In this document: positions 43,534 to 56,200 of the stretch, one piece after another | Layout: every line of letters begins with the position of its first letter | Position numbering within the stretch: the first letter of the stretch is position 1 | NCBI GenBank assembly: GCA_022711405.1 | Contig: JAKLFC010000020.1 | Span: forward strand, 1 to 64,000 | From: Bacteroidota bacterium | GTDB taxonomy: Bacteria; Bacteroidota; Bacteroidia; Bacteroidales; JAGONC01 | Direction: 5' to 3' | Length of the DNA: 64,000 nt | Notes under the pieces: model-generated | Databases searched by the model: none | What the model was told of the DNA's origin: nothing | Seen by the model: only the letters and a program-made list of their open reading frames with translations | Translations under genes and position numbers: made by a program

Positions 43534-46500
43534 TAGTCGGCAGTGATGGAGGCATCAGGCAGGGGCAGGGTCACTACCGTCACCGAATTGCTTGCACTGC
43601 AGAGGGAGATCGGATTGGTATAGGTAACCGTGTAGGTGGTTGTTTTGGTTTGCAAAATATGAGGAGGATTTTGTTCTGTGGAAGTAAATCCCGGAGGATC
43701 CGACGACCAGCTGATGATTGGTATCGGTGCATTGACGGTTCCCCAGATCGTTACATTATCAATAGCCCAGTACCGGTCATACTGACCATAATAATAAAAC
43801 CTGACATAGAAGGTCGGATAACCGATGTATGAACTCAAATCGATGACGGGGTGCAGGAAACTGCCTGAAGAACCTTGATTACTGGTGTACGTCATAACTG
43901 TCGTCCAATTCGTTCCGTTTGTCGAAACCTGAACGCGCGCCCGTGAGTTCTCATACTGCCGGTAGTAGTGATAAAAGTCCAGCGATAAGGATGCATAGCC
44001 AACAGTGCTGATCGAAGGTGACTGAAGATATGTATTTGTGGTTGATCCCGAACCCTGGGCGTAGCTGCTGGAAAGATAGAACTGAGTATGATCGTTTGAG
44101 TGGAACGTGATGCTGTTATGCTGATAACCATCTGGCCTTAAAGTCCAGAGACCGTTGGCTATCGTCCCACCGGACGAGTTGTGATAGGTCGACCAGTTGT
44201 TGGTCGGCGAATTGAAATCCTGTGACAGGATGGGAGTGGGGTAATATATCAGACTTGAATTTGATAAAAGGTTAAAGGAAGTTCCGGGACACACATCCAT
44301 GTCGTTAGCATTGGCTGTCACCATGGGTATGGGATCCACTGTCACAACGATGGAATACGAACTGCTTGGGCAGTTTCCGGCATCGGAGGTAGCTGTGACG
44401 AGGTATTGCACTGTTCCGGCAGTGGCATTGCTGGGATTGGTGAGTGCCTGATCGATGAGGGAGCCTGAACTGCCTGATGCACCAGTGATTCCGCCTGTAA
44501 TGGCTCCCACACTCCAGGTGAAGGACGATGGAGTCGTCGCGGTTAATGGTATGTTGGTCGTCTGACCGCTGCAGATCCTGAATGCTGCATTGGTGGTGAT
44601 CTGTGGAATGGGATGAACCGTAACAGTGATGATAAAGGATGATCCTGTACAGCCGGCTGAAACTGAAACAGGGGTAACAATATACTCCACTGTACCTGGA
44701 TTGTCTTTGAATGGATTGGTAAGTACCTGATTGATACTGGCCCCTGCTCCCGCTGATGCTCCCGTGATCCCTCCGGTTATAGCCCCTAGGGTCCAGGAAT
44801 AAGTTGATGGGAGGATTGAGGTCAGGGTTATCCCTGTATTTGCACCACTGCAAATATATTTAGACGGTGCATTGGTAATGACGGGTTCTGGATTGATCGT
44901 CGAGGTCACTGTGAAGAGCGGGCCTATACACCCTGATCCGGAAACAGGTGCTATGGTATAGATCACATTGACGGCATTCGTACCTGTATTCGTCCATGCA
45001 TCATCTGAAATGACTGCACTGGAAAAGCCGGTACCAGTCACCGGATTCCCTGCTGAGGCAGTAAGTCCATTATTATTGATGGAAAGAATGTTGTAGGAAG
45101 CAATGGCCACTGCATTATTGCTTGCAGGAAGTGTCATACCAATCGGAACATCGCTGCACAGCGTGGCTGAAGCATTGCTTGCAACAGGTTTGGGGTTCAC
45201 CGTGACGACAACCGATTCTTCTTTGTTTTCACATTCGTCAGCTGTGAGGGTGAACCAATAGGTTACCTGCCCCGGAATATCTGAATTGTTGACCAGGGTT
45301 TGGCTTATCAGTGGTCCTCCTCCATTGGATTGCCCTGTGATATAGTCAGATCCTGTCACTGTCCAGGTGACAATGGCTTCAAGAATGTTACTGGTGATGG
45401 AAATATTCGTCGTTTCCCCGGTACAAATGGTTTGGGCGGGAGGAGTAATGTACACCTGGATGATTTGATTTGCTTCGACGGTTACATTATTTACCTTGCT
45501 GCATCCAGCCGGTGTCGTTTCAGTTAGCGTATAGGTAGTGATTTCTGTTGGTTCGACGACCGGGTTCGAAAGGCTGGACGTAAAACCAATTGGATCCGAT
45601 ACCCAGGAATATGAATTGGATCCGACAGGTGGTCCTCCAATCTGGATATCATCCCCCGTACAAATGGCCCCATCGGGCCCTGTAAAAGCAGCAGGTAACA
45701 GGTTGACAGTCACCGCCAATGTTCCGGCGACTCCATCCCCGCAATAATTATGAGGAGTCACCTGTACAGTTCCACTGGCGCTTCCAACAGTTACCGTGAT
45801 CTCATGCGTGCCCTGTCCTGATGTAATCGTCCAACCCGAAGGTACGGACCAGTTATAAGCCGCCCCATGATCAGCGACCTGGTAGGTCTGGATCGAGCCT
45901 TCACAAACAGATGAGCCACCTGTGACCGTTCCCGCTGCGAAAGGCAGTGGGTCAACAGTACCAGTGAGTATAGTTGCAGGACCGTTTCCGCAGCCGTTTG
46001 ATGGAATGACCTGGATATTTCCTGAAGCTGTCCCGATGGACACTTGTATTGAATTGGTTCCCTGTCCGCTGATCACGGTCCAGGTTCCGGGAATGGACCA
46101 TGTGTATAAAACGTTGTTCGATGAGGTGACCGAATATGTTTGTGCGCTTGCCTGGCATGGAGTTGCATCGCCGGAGATTGCGGAGGTCGCAGGTGGAACG
46201 GCAAGGTCAACGACGATATTTTTCGACCGTGCAGGTCCTGAACCGCAACTATTGGAAGGTGTCACTTTAATTTCACCGGATGATGCCCCTGCAATCAGAA
46301 TGATGGTTGCTGTCCCCTGTCCGGAGAGGAGGGTCCAATCGGATGGATATGTCCAGGTATTCACCACCAGCGGGTTGGAAATGATACTGTACGTCTGTGT
46401 CGAACCGATACAGACAGGAGTGTTTCCCATAATAGAGCCCGGCTGGGAAGGAACAGTCAGCTGGGGCGTTACCGACAGAGTGCGTGGCTGGCCTGAGCCA

Positions 46501-49500
46501 CATGGATTGACAGGGACAACGGAAATGGTTCCTGCAGTAGATCCAACCGTTACTGTTAATGAATTCGTCCCCTGACCAGCCGTAATCGTCCACCCGGTTG
46601 GCAATGTCCAGGTATAGGTAAGACCTGCAATGTTTGTGACTGAATAAATCTCGGAGGATCCAACGCAAGGGGCCGCCTTACCGGTAATGGGTGATGGTTG
46701 ACCCGGCGCTGAAGTCAGTACAGTAATGGCCATGGTTTGCGAAGGGCCGTTGCCACATTCATTGGAGGGAGTTATGGTAAGGTTTCCCGATGTGTTACCG
46801 AACTTAATGGAAATTATGTTCGTGCCCTGGCCACTCAGGACAGTGGAGCCCGGAGGACCTGCCCAGGTGTATGTGACACCCGCCGGGGGTGCGGGAGATA
46901 CCATATAATTCTGTGTAGAACCCTGACAAACCACATTGACGACAGGCTGGACGGGACCGGTTTGGACCGGAACCTGAAGAACAGTCAGGGCCAGTGTTCT
47001 GGCCGTGCCGTTGCCGCATATGTTTGAAGGTACGACGGAAATGGTTCCGGGACTGCTTCCGGCCGTTACGGTAATCTGATTGGTTCCCTGTCCGCTATTA
47101 ATGGTCCAGCCAGAGGGCACCGTCCACGTGTATGTGACGCCAGAAACGATGGGTACACTATAATTCTGCGTGGAACCCTGACAGGGTGTATTGTCACCCG
47201 CAATTTCTGAAGGTTGGGACGGAATGCTCATAGGATTGACGCTAAGCGCCCTGGCCGTTCCATTTCCGCATACATTGGAAGGCGTCACACTGATCGTTCC
47301 TGGATTTGAACCGACGGTGACCGTCACTGAATTTGTATTCCCGCCAGCGGTTTGAGTCCAGCCTGTTGGAAAGATCCAGGTATAGGTGACACTAGAAACA
47401 AGGTTCACACTGTAAACCTGCGAGCTGCCGGTACAAGGTGTCGCTAAACCTGCTATCTCAGAAGGCTGTGCAGGGACCGTCATTGTCGTTACGGCAAATG
47501 TCTGGGAAGTTCCGGAACCGCATTCATTCGATGGTGTCACCATGATGGTTCCCGATTCAGTTCCCACCGTAACTGTGAGAGAATTTGTCCCCTGCCCAGC
47601 CGTGATGGTCCAACCTGCTGGTACTGTCCAGGTAAAGGTGACTCCAGTAACATTCGTCACTGAATAGATTATACTGGTTGCCCCCTGGCATGGACTGGCA
47701 GGACCGCTAATGGCTGAAGGCTGGGCTGGTACTGTCTTAGCCGTCACTGCAAGAGATCTGGCAGTGCCAGTACCACAGGCATTCGAGGGAGTTACGGTTA
47801 TATTCCCGTTTGTTGATCCGACAGTGACGATTATAGCGCTTAATCCCTGACCTTCCGTTATGGCCCATCCGTTCGGCACTGTCCAGGTATAGGTCACTCC
47901 TGATACATTCGTCACTGAATAGGAAATCCCGATTGCTCCCTGGCATGGCGTAGCATTTCCTTCAATCGTTGTAGGTTGCCCGGGGATTGTGGTGGAACTT
48001 ACAGGGAGCGTTTGAGCGGTTCCGTTTCCGCAACTATTTGAAGGTGTGACGGTTATATTTCCACTCGATGATCCGGTAGTCACTGTTACAGAATTCGTTC
48101 CCTGACCTGCAGTGATTGTCCACCCACCTGGAACTACCCACGCATAGCTCACTCCCGATACATTTGTGACTGAATAGGTATTACTTATGCCCTGGCAAGG
48201 GGAAGAAGGGCCTGAAATTGCCGATGGTGGTGCTGGCGCTGCCAGGGTGACGGTTACTGCCAATGTCCTTGCCGTACCATTTCCGCAGGCATTTGAAGGG
48301 GTCACAGAGATCGTTCCCCCGGTTGCACCCGTGGTAACTGTAATTGTGCTTGTTCCCTGACCTGCAGTGATGGTCCAGTCTGTGGGTACCGTCCAGGTAT
48401 AGGTCGTTCCTGAAACATTGCTGACGGAATAGGTGATGCTGGCCGTGTTTTGGCATGGAGAAGCAGGACCTGCAATAGCAGATGGCTGAGAAGGGACAGC
48501 GTTTATAATGGTGATCACAGCCTGACCATTCATCAGCGTCACGCAATAACCATTGGCATTGGTGGATTTTACGGTATAGGTTCCGGCAGCGGTCTGGTTG
48601 CCAAAACTTATGGCTGATCCGGTTCCTGAAAGCGAAGAACCCGCAGGATTCCCATTCAGGTAAAGTTGATAGCTCACCCCAACCTGCGAACCATCCAGGC
48701 CAACAGGCAAGCCAGTACCTCCTGAACAATACGTCCCTCCCCCTGTGATGCTGAATAATGCCGGCGTCTCACAACATTCGTAGGAAACTGCATCGATATT
48801 TAAATCATTGTAATTATTAATTGTAGTGAACCGTATATATCGGGTATTTTGTGTGAGGGTTATCGATTGTGTACTATATGCATCATTGCTGATGGTAAAA
48901 GTAATTGGCGGCGTGCTCCAAAGTGTCCCGTTATCGGAAAACTGGACATTTACGGTCGGTGAATAGCTTGTCGCCCTTCGCCAGGTAACATTAGCGGTAC
49001 TTCCTGATGTCAATAGTATTTCCCCTGTCAGATCAAGATCCAGTATGTCGCCGAGCTGATATAATTCGGCGCCTGAGGCATCAGGAGCATCCAATGCGAG
49101 GTGGGGATTTGTTACGCCATACTGATCATAAACGGCAAGTGCATAACCATAACAAAAACCAGTTTGAATAGTACCATTGATCGAAATGTTATCCAGGCCA
49201 ATGATTCTGGTTCCCGATCCGGCTCTTTGGATTCGTAACCTCACATTGCCCTGATTATTAAAAGTGGATGGTAGCGATATGCTGACCTGGTAGCAATCAT
49301 AGGTTGGAGCGGGATTATTTGTTACTGAAAAATCATTGGTCCCATCATTATTGTAATCTCCGTAAAAATTCCAAATATTAATGCCACTTCCGCTGGATTC
49401 GGCTAACCGTTGTTGCCACGATACGGAAATAGTCTCGTATCCCGTGGTATTAATGAATATATCAAGGTAATCTGAATTGCTGTTTCCAGTTAAATGATAA

Positions 49501-49751
49501 CTCCCCTGACATTCATAATATGAAGAGAAGGATAAACCATTATTTAAAGCAGTTGGAACGCCGACAGAATGATCATTGTCAACGGTCAGGTTGTTTTCAA
49601 GTCCGAAATGTGCCATAATGGTTTGACTGGATCCCGTTTGGATTGATAAAACCATCCCAAACGTGAGAGAAACTCCCAGGCATAATTGCCTGGCCAACCT
49701 GTAGCCAGGTGAGCGTGTGGCGAGAGTTCTCATAAGATTTGTGACTGACAT
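43458..49751 (-). CDS. Giant adhesin 1, N-terminal part before a frameshift
   Basis: 2097 codons. The N-terminal signal sequence is basic then hydrophobic (LARQLCLGVSLTFGMVLSIQTGSS). Jelly-roll-like domains follow, then 11 tandem Ig/PKD-like repeats of about 85 residues (45705-48497). Each repeat has PCQG and CGNG cysteines and a YTWTVP core. Further PKD-like domains lead to GGGTYLWSTDPP, after which a stop appears where the paralog at 50285-60763 continues TNQTICVDEAG. The lesion lies in a C7 tract of the coding strand (G7 at 43461-43467). Eight C's would restore the frame. It would be a secreted, cell-surface adhesin. Confidence 0.87.
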   Translation of the reverse strand: MSVTNLMRTLATRSPGYRLARQLCLGVSLTFGMVLSIQTGSSQTIMAHFGLENNLTVDNDHSVGVPTALNNGLSFSSYYECQGSYHLTGNSNSDYLDIFINTTGYETISVSWQQRLAESSGSGINIWNFYGDYNNDGTNDFSVTNNPAPTYDCYQVSISLPSTFNNQGNVRLRIQRAGSGTRIIGLDNISINGTIQTGFCYGYALAVYDQYGVTNPHLALDAPDASGAELYQLGDILDLDLTGEILLTSGSTANVTWRRATSYSPTVNVQFSDNGTLWSTPPITFTISNDAYSTQSITLTQNTRYIRFTTINNYNDLNIDAVSYECCETPALFSITGGGTYCSGGTGLPVGLDGSQVGVSYQLYLNGNPAGSSLSGTGSAISFGNQTAAGTYTVKSTNANGYCVTLMNGQAVITIINAVPSQPSAIAGPASPCQNTASITYSVSNVSGTTYTWTVPTDWTITAGQGTSTITVTTGATGGTISVTPSNACGNGTARTLAVTVTLAAPAPPSAISGPSSPCQGISNTYSVTNVSGVSYAWVVPGGWTITAGQGTNSVTVTTGSSSGNITVTPSNSCGNGTAQTLPVSSTTIPGQPTTIEGNATPCQGAIGISYSVTNVSGVTYTWTVPNGWAITEGQGLSAIIVTVGSTNGNITVTPSNACGTGTARSLAVTAKTVPAQPSAISGPASPCQGATSIIYSVTNVTGVTFTWTVPAGWTITAGQGTNSLTVTVGTESGTIMVTPSNECGSGTSQTFAVTTMTVPAQPSEIAGLATPCTGSSQVYSVNLVSSVTYTWIFPTGWTQTAGGNTNSVTVTVGSNPGTISVTPSNVCGNGTARALSVNPMSIPSQPSEIAGDNTPCQGSTQNYSVPIVSGVTYTWTVPSGWTINSGQGTNQITVTAGSSPGTISVVPSNICGNGTARTLALTVLQVPVQTGPVQPVVNVVCQGSTQNYMVSPAPPAGVTYTWAGPPGSTVLSGQGTNIISIKFGNTSGNLTITPSNECGNGPSQTMAITVLTSAPGQPSPITGKAAPCVGSSEIYSVTNIAGLTYTWTLPTGWTITAGQGTNSLTVTVGSTAGTISVVPVNPCGSGQPRTLSVTPQLTVPSQPGSIMGNTPVCIGSTQTYSIISNPLVVNTWTYPSDWTLLSGQGTATIILIAGASSGEIKVTPSNSCGSGPARSKNIVVDLAVPPATSAISGDATPCQASAQTYSVTSSNNVLYTWSIPGTWTVISGQGTNSIQVSIGTASGNIQVIPSNGCGNGPATILTGTVDPLPFAAGTVTGGSSVCEGSIQTYQVADHGAAYNWSVPSGWTITSGQGTHEITVTVGSASGTVQVTPHNYCGDGVAGTLAVTVNLLPAAFTGPDGAICTGDDIQIGGPPVGSNSYSWVSDPIGFTSSLSNPVVEPTEITTYTLTETTPAGCSKVNNVTVEANQIIQVYITPPAQTICTGETTNISITSNILEAIVTWTVTGSDYITGQSNGGGPLISQTLVNNSDIPGQVTYWFTLTADECENKEESVVVTVNPKPVASNASATLCSDVPIGMTLPASNNAVAIASYNILSINNNGLTASAGNPVTGTGFSSAVISDDAWTNTGTNAVNVIYTIAPVSGSGCIGPLFTVTSTINPEPVITNAPSKYICSGANTGITLTSILPSTYSWTLGAITGGITGASAGAGASINQVLTNPFKDNPGTVEYIVTPVSVSAGCTGSSFIITVTVHPIPQITTNAAFRICSGQTTNIPLTATTPSSFTWSVGAITGGITGASGSSGSLIDQALTNPSNATAGTVQYLVTATSDAGNCPSSSYSIVVTVDPIPMVTANANDMDVCPGTSFNLLSNSSLIYYPTPILSQDFNSPTNNWSTYHNSSGGTIANGLWTLRPDGYQHNSITFHSNDHTQFYLSSSYAQGSGSTTNTYLQSPSISTVGYASLSLDFYHYYRQYENSRARVQVSTNGTNWTTVMTYTSNQGSSGSFLHPVIDLSSYIGYPTFYVRFYYYGQYDRYWAIDNVTIWGTVNAPIPIISWSSDPPGFTSTEQNPPHILQTKTTTYTVTYTNPISLCSASNSVTVVTLPLPDASITADYCAQPGCVELTAYGGGTYLWSTDPP
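45705..48497 (-). repeat. Array of 11 Ig/PKD-like protein repeats
   Basis: Eleven units of about 254 bp encode domains of the pattern P-x-QPSAI-x-G, PC-x-GS, YSVTNVSGVTYTW, GQGTN-x-ITVTVGS, SG-x-I-x-VTPSN-x-CGNG. Sequence identity between units decreases towards the end of the array (units 7 and 11 are most divergent). Adjacent units with similar sequence are substrates for recombination-driven length variation. Confidence 0.85.
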
Positions 49752-50284
49752 GGGTTTGATTTTAATCCGATTTGCTTATACGTATAATATTTAATATCAG
49801 TTGCCTTCCGTAAAGGAAAAACGGAACTTTCAGAAAAGGGAAAGAAGTTTACTGTCAGATTTTGACTGGAATAGCTCATAGTTCCATCACATATCCACCG
49901 GTACCAATGATCCCGGAGTCATTGAAATCAATGCTGGACATCAGAAGAGTGCGAAAACGGAACACTACGCGCACTTGTGAATCATACAATCATCACTTTC
50001 TCAAGTGCATCTGGGTGAGTACGATTGTTTGCTGTTAGACCGGGTTTAAGTCTAAATGTTCCTTTCTTCTATTTCACTTTCCCGGGCCCATGGTTGAAAA
50101 ATGCAACCGTAGATTGGATGAAGAACTACTTTTGGAGGGTAAATTACTAATCTGGTCAAAGATAGAAAAAATATATCGTAAAAAAGAAATAGTTAAAGAA
50201 ATAAATTTATAAAAAGCACCTGGAAGATTTGTTAATCCATGAAGGTTTCAGGATTGGAGTGTGGTTAGAGTGTATGGTAGTCGA
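49752..50284. other. Intergenic region between the giant adhesin genes
   Basis: 533 bp with no credible ORF. It holds the upstream region of giant adhesin 1. Parts of it (49900-50105) are recognisably similar to the region upstream of adhesin 2 (60780-61000): CGGAGTCATTGA, CATCAGA, TAGACCGGGTT and CCCATGGTTGA elements in the same order. AT-rich DNA at 50150-50220 may contain the 3' signals of adhesin 2, but I see no clear terminator. Confidence 0.7.
50036..50054 (-). promoter_or_regulatory. Conserved inverted repeat TAGAC-N9-GTCTA upstream of adhesin 1
   Basis: The sequence TAGACCGGGTTTAAGTCTA has perfect 5-bp arms and lies about 285 bp upstream of the ORF start. The same inverted repeat, with two spacer differences, sits upstream of the paralog (60930-60948), followed at the same distance by CCATGGTTGA. 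The conserved placement suggests an operator or an RNA hairpin, though common descent alone could also explain it. Confidence 0.5.
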
Positions 50285-53200
50285 TCAGAAAATCAGCCGG
50301 TGCGTGCTTGTTTTCTGTCCGTCGACGCACTGTAGCAGGTAAATTCCTTTCGCGCTGGATGGCACACTGAACGTATTGAGCTTTTCACCCGTAAGCCTGA
50401 TATCCATGATCTTTCGTCCAAGCAGGTCGTAGAGTGTGGCGGTGGCGCGGTTGCTTAACTCGCCTTCTATGTATACCCATTTGTCGAATGACCATATCCT
50501 CAGGTGGAGCTGGCCCGGATCGCTGACCGGATGTTTTTCAGTAATTCCCGTCGGGGGAGCAGCATGAATGTAAAAGCGTCCAGTTCCATAAGTATGTGGA
50601 GGAAGCGTAACCGTATAGGTTCCAGTGTGAAGATCGGTGAACTCGTTGGTGAGTCTGTCTTCGAGAAGAAACTTATGCTCTTCAATGGGAATGATCCATG
50701 CTGAAAAGGTCACCTCTCCTCCGTTCTCCGAATCTATGCCTACCGAAACTACATTATTCTCATAATCAGCCAATGGCAGTGCCTGCCGGGCAAAATTTAC
50801 TTCGCTTCCGGCAACAAGCGTTGTGTAAATTTCAACTTCAGGCCAGCCACTTAATTGTCCGACATCATAACCCGGATCCAGACCGGCGGTCATTGACTTG
50901 TTATAGACGATCGTTGTGTAATTTTCCTTGGTTCCGTAAGTGACTGAAAGGTTCAATCCAAACCATTCATTATCTTTCTGTACTGACTTGATCAGGGGAA
51001 TGTCTGTTTCATGGATCTGCATGTCAGGCGTTATATTAAAAACCATCCCCTCCCCGTAAGTGAGTAAAAGGAAACCCTGTCCTACCTGTATGGCCTGGTG
51101 ATACGTAGCTCCGGAATGAAAATCGCCAGTATTCAGGCCTATGTATGGCCACGACCAGCCATCTTCATAAAGGTAAATAGCAACGTACTCCGGATAGAAC
51201 TTAGATAAATTTGTTTCTATGAAGTTAGTCCCGGTTCCGCTCACATTTAAAGCGCATGTAAATGGATTGCCTAGCAGGTTCCATCCCCCGCCTCCCCAGT
51301 TTCTGCCAGTTAAAGAATTAGTGTCAGGTTGCCAGAAAGGAGCAGTGGTTATTCTATGCAGAGGCATTGTGGTGGGTGCTCCCTGAAATGTCCTGGTCCC
51401 GGCGTCCGGATCATTCGTGTACCATGCATACCCTTTTCCAGGAATGAAACCGGTATCGGCCGAAATGATCCACGATCCACTTGGTTCATCCCATTCGCGA
51501 ATGACGGCATCGTTGGTACTCTCGAAGGTGGAAACTGATTCCTTTACAGGTGAGCTAAACATAATATGGTTATCACCCTGCATATAGAGATTATAGGTAA
51601 CCTTCCCGTTACCGCCTACGGGGAAATTGCCTATTTTCATCGAACCATAGTTTGTACCATCGGAATTAAGAGTGATGCCACCATTGATGATAACGGTGTT
51701 TGCATCAAAGGTGCCATCGATGGTTAGTGTGGTTCCGCTGTGGATGTTTATGCTGTTGCATATGCCGCTTTGCCCGGTAAAGATTCTTGGTTTTTGCGGT
51801 GTGCCAGCAGGGATCTTCACATTCGTCGTAGAAATGGGAACACCAAAGCACCAGTTGCTTGCCGTATTCCAGTCATCAGTAGTGCCCCACCAGGTTCCAT
51901 CGTCCAGCATTCGGATCAGATTCTGTGTGACGATGGTGTTGTTCCCGCAGCCGTCAGTCAAACTGTATGACCTTATGATGGTCATGATGCAGTTATTTCC
52001 GTCTGGCGGACCATCTCCGACATATGCAACTGTTGGAGTTCCGCAATTATCCCATTCGTCGGTGATAATATTGGGATCAGGATCCGGGAAGGGATCATCC
52101 CAGTTAGGTAAAACCACGTCTGGGAGATTGCCGGCTGTGGGTGCCAGGAGGTCCTGGATCCATGTGTACGTTATAGAGACCTTTGACGCCGTATTGCCGC
52201 ATGCATCTGTGTAGTCGGCATCCCATGTCTGGGTGTACTCGCATCCGCTGATAACCGGCCCCACTATGCTGACATCAGGTGTGATGATCCCTTCGCAGTT
52301 GTCGGTTCCGGTGAAGGAAGGCGGCGTGATGTCCGGATTGCATCCCAGATCCTGATTGATGGCCGTGGTGGTGATCACTGGAGCTTCATCATCTACAACA
52401 TGTACAAGCAATTGGGTGGAAGACTGACAACCGTATTCACTCGATGAAACCAGCGACAGCGTAAAATATGTGTCGCAATCAGCATAGGGTATGATATTGA
52501 CTACCATCTGGTCGTTTACTCCATCAATGGTTCCGCCTCCCGATATGCTCCACAGATAACCGGAGATGAGTGGGGGGCCGCTGTATGAAAGATAGGTTTC
52601 AGCAGGGCACACGGTGGTGTTTCCATCTATATAGCAGATGGGCAGTTCATGGATGGTGACTGTGGTGGATGTGTTCATGTCCCGGATACAGCCGTTGGCA
52701 TCCTGAACGCTGGTCAGGTTATAGACATATGTGCCTATTGTCATGGTCGACGCAAAAATGAAGGCCGTGCTTTCAGTGCCCCATGTGCTGAGGATTTGGG
52801 TGGGACCGCCGTTTATGGTGTATTCAAAGGTGTAAGGGGGAGTGCCGTCTGCGCCGTTGAAATAGATGAAAGGAGATGGCCCGAACTGGCAATAATCACC
52901 GCCACCGGTCAACGTGGCTGTTGGTGCAGGATTGACCGTTATCGGGAAAGAGAAGGTCTGGGGGGCACATCCGTATCCGTCTGAAATAGATACGGTATAC
53001 ACTCCCTGGGCGGCAGGTGATACATTCTGGATGACAGGATCCTGCAGCGTGGAAGAAAAGCCGTTGGGACCTGACCAGTTGAAATAATAAGGCGGTAATC
53101 CTCCGCTAATGTTTGCATCAAAATACAATGTTCCAAATTCGCAAACAGTATCCGTGATATTCCCTGCAGGAGACGCGACGAATGGAATGGGATCCAGTGT

Positions 53201-56200
53201 GCCAAAAGAAATGTCGTCAAGCCCGAAATCGTTGCCTCCCAGGTCGGGACGCAGGTTAATGATACGGATGACCGCAGTTGTTGCTGTTCCGGAATTCCAT
53301 GTGGGATTACTGTAAAATCGTATCCAATCCGAGGGATCAACCTGTGAATTATTAGCCGGCCCAGGCCCAAGTTCTGCGATGGTGCCCACCTGTACACCAT
53401 TGACCTCAAAACGGAGGCGGGCGTAATTGCCTTCATCGTTCGTGCTCATGGCCCAGGCAGAGAAATAATAATTTGTGTTTGGATATACAGGGACCGTCTG
53501 CTGCCAGATGACCAGGCTGCTGCCCAGTCCGTTCACAATCATGAACTGTCCGGTCCCGGCATTGGTCCGGTCTTTTCCATAGAAGTTCGTATGGTAATTA
53601 TATGCGTCGTACCCGACACTGTATAATCCCTCGGGCCATAATTCATCCTGTACACCCGGAATGTCCGCAACATATCCATAATTTGTGGTAAATCCTGAAT
53701 TTCCTGCATCGAATGTCCCGTTGGTCACCAGTTCGTTGGCCACAGAAAGAAACGCTGGTGCCGTGCAGCCGTTCCCTCCGGTGACGGCAACACTGTAGAT
53801 TCCGGCTTCATCAACACAAATGGTTTGATTGGTTGAAGGGGGTGTGGTATTCCACAGATAAGTTCCACCACCGGAAGCCGTCAGTTGCACGCAGCCTGGT
53901 TGAGCGCAGTAGTCAGCAGTTATGGAAGCAGCAGGGAGAGGCAATGTCGCGATGATCACGGAAGTACTTGCACTGCAGAAGGAGATTGGATTAGTATAGG
54001 TAACGGTGTAGGTCGATGTTTCGGTTTGGGAGACATTGGGAGGATTTGATTCTGAAGAAGTCCAACCTGAAGTATTTGAAGTCCAGCTAATAATAGGCAT
54101 TGGGGCACTGACAGTTCCCTTTATTGTTACATTGTCAATAGCCCAATAGCGGTCATAACTCCCATAGTAGTAAAAACGGATAAAGAACTGAGGGAGCCCT
54201 GTATATGAAGGATTTAGGTTGATAACCTGATGGATAAAATTGTAAGACGATCCAATATCAGATGTATAAGTGGCAATAGTGGTCCAATTTGTACCATCAA
54301 TTGAAACCTGAACGCGAGCCGCTGATGCGTCATTATCGTTGTAATAATGGTAAAAATCAAGAGTTAAGGATGAATAACCGACAGTACTAATAGAGGGTGA
54401 TACTAAATATGTGTAGGTATAGGGTGTAGGTAAATACCATTCATAACCCTGCGCGTAACTGCTTGTTAAATAAAATCTTGAATTGTCATTGGAATGAAAT
54501 GTTTGGCCATAGTGTACGTATCCATCAGGCCTAAGTTTCCAAGCTGCTGAATCAGGAGAGATGCCTCCTGTCGAATTATTGATTTTCGTCCAGTTATTGG
54601 TCGGCGCATTAAATCCTTCTGACAATAGGGTTGTGGGGTAAAAGATCAGGCTGGAAGTTGAAGAGAGATTAAAAGGAGTTCCGGGGCATACATCATAATC
54701 GCTTGCACCTGCTGTCACAGTGGGTATGGGATCGACTGTGACAAGGATGGAATAAGCGCTGCCCTGGCAATTCCCGTCACTGGAAGTGGCAGTGACCATG
54801 TACTGTACAGTCCCGGCGGTGGCATTGCTGGGATTGATCAATGCCTGGCTGATTGAATTCCCTGAGCCGCCTGATGCCCCGGTGATACCGCCGGTAATGG
54901 TGCCTACTGTCCAGGCGAAACTGGATGGCGTGGTTGCAGTCAGGGGTATGCTCGTCGTTTGTCCGCTGCAGATCCTCGCCGCCGGATTTGAAGTCATCTG
55001 CGGAATGGGATAGACCGTAATGGTGATGGTAAAAGATGATCCTGTGCAGCCACCCGGAGATGAAACGGGGGTGATGATGTACTCGACAGTGCCAGGACTT
55101 GCGTTCGACGGATTTGTGAGCACCTGGTTGATGCTTGTGCCTGATCCGTTCGAAGCACCTGTGATCCCTCCGGTAACTGTCCCGATGGTCCAGGAAAAGG
55201 ACGACGGGATGGTAGCGGCCAGTGAAATATCCGAACCGGTTCCGCTGCAGATATTTTTTGCCGGGAGATTCGTGATGATGGGCTCCGGATCAATGGTGAC
55301 CGTCACTGTAAAGGGGGAACCCTGACAACCCAATGCAGAGACCGGTACGATGGTATAAATGACGTTGATAGGAGTAAAGCCTGTATTTGTCCAGGCATCA
55401 TCCGCGATTTCAGCAGAAGAAAATCCATTCCCCGTCGCAGGATTGCCAGCAGAGGCTGTGAGTCCGTTACTGTTAATGGAAAGAATATTGTAATTGGCAA
55501 TAGCGACTGCATTATTGCTTGCTGGGAGAGTGACTCCAATCGCCACATCGCTGCAGCGTGTAGAGGTTGCACTGCTGGCAACGGGTGCTGGATTGACAGT
55601 GACAACCACGGATTCTTCTTTGTTTTCACATTTGTCGGCTGTGAGCGTTAACCAGTAGGTGACCTGGCCCGCAACATCCGAAGTGTTGACAAGCGTCTGA
55701 CTGATCGTTGATCCTCCTCCATCAGCCTGTCCGGTAATAAATGAAGATCCTGTGACTGTCCATGTGATCACAACCTCCAGTATATTGCTCGTAACGAGTA
55801 TATTGGTTGTTCCTCCCGTACAGATGGTTTGTGAAGGAGGATCCAGATAAACCTGGATGATCTGGTTGGCTTCGATATAGACCGTATTGGTCCTTACGCA
55901 TCCTGCAGGTGTGGTTTCAGTAAGTGTATAATAGGTGGGTACAGCCGGTTCTACAGTTGGATCCGAGTCAGTAGAGGCGAAGCCAGCTGGAACAGAAATC
56001 CAGGAATAGGTATTTGATCCGACTGGCGGACCTCCGATCTGAATGTCATCACCCGTACAGATAGCGCCGTTCGGACCGGTAAAAGCAGCTGGTAGGAGAT
56101 TGACGGTCACTGGTAATGTTCCAGTGACACCATCTCCGCAAATGTTGTGAGGAGTGACAATGACATTTCCACTGGTGTTCCCGATCGTCACTGTGATCTG

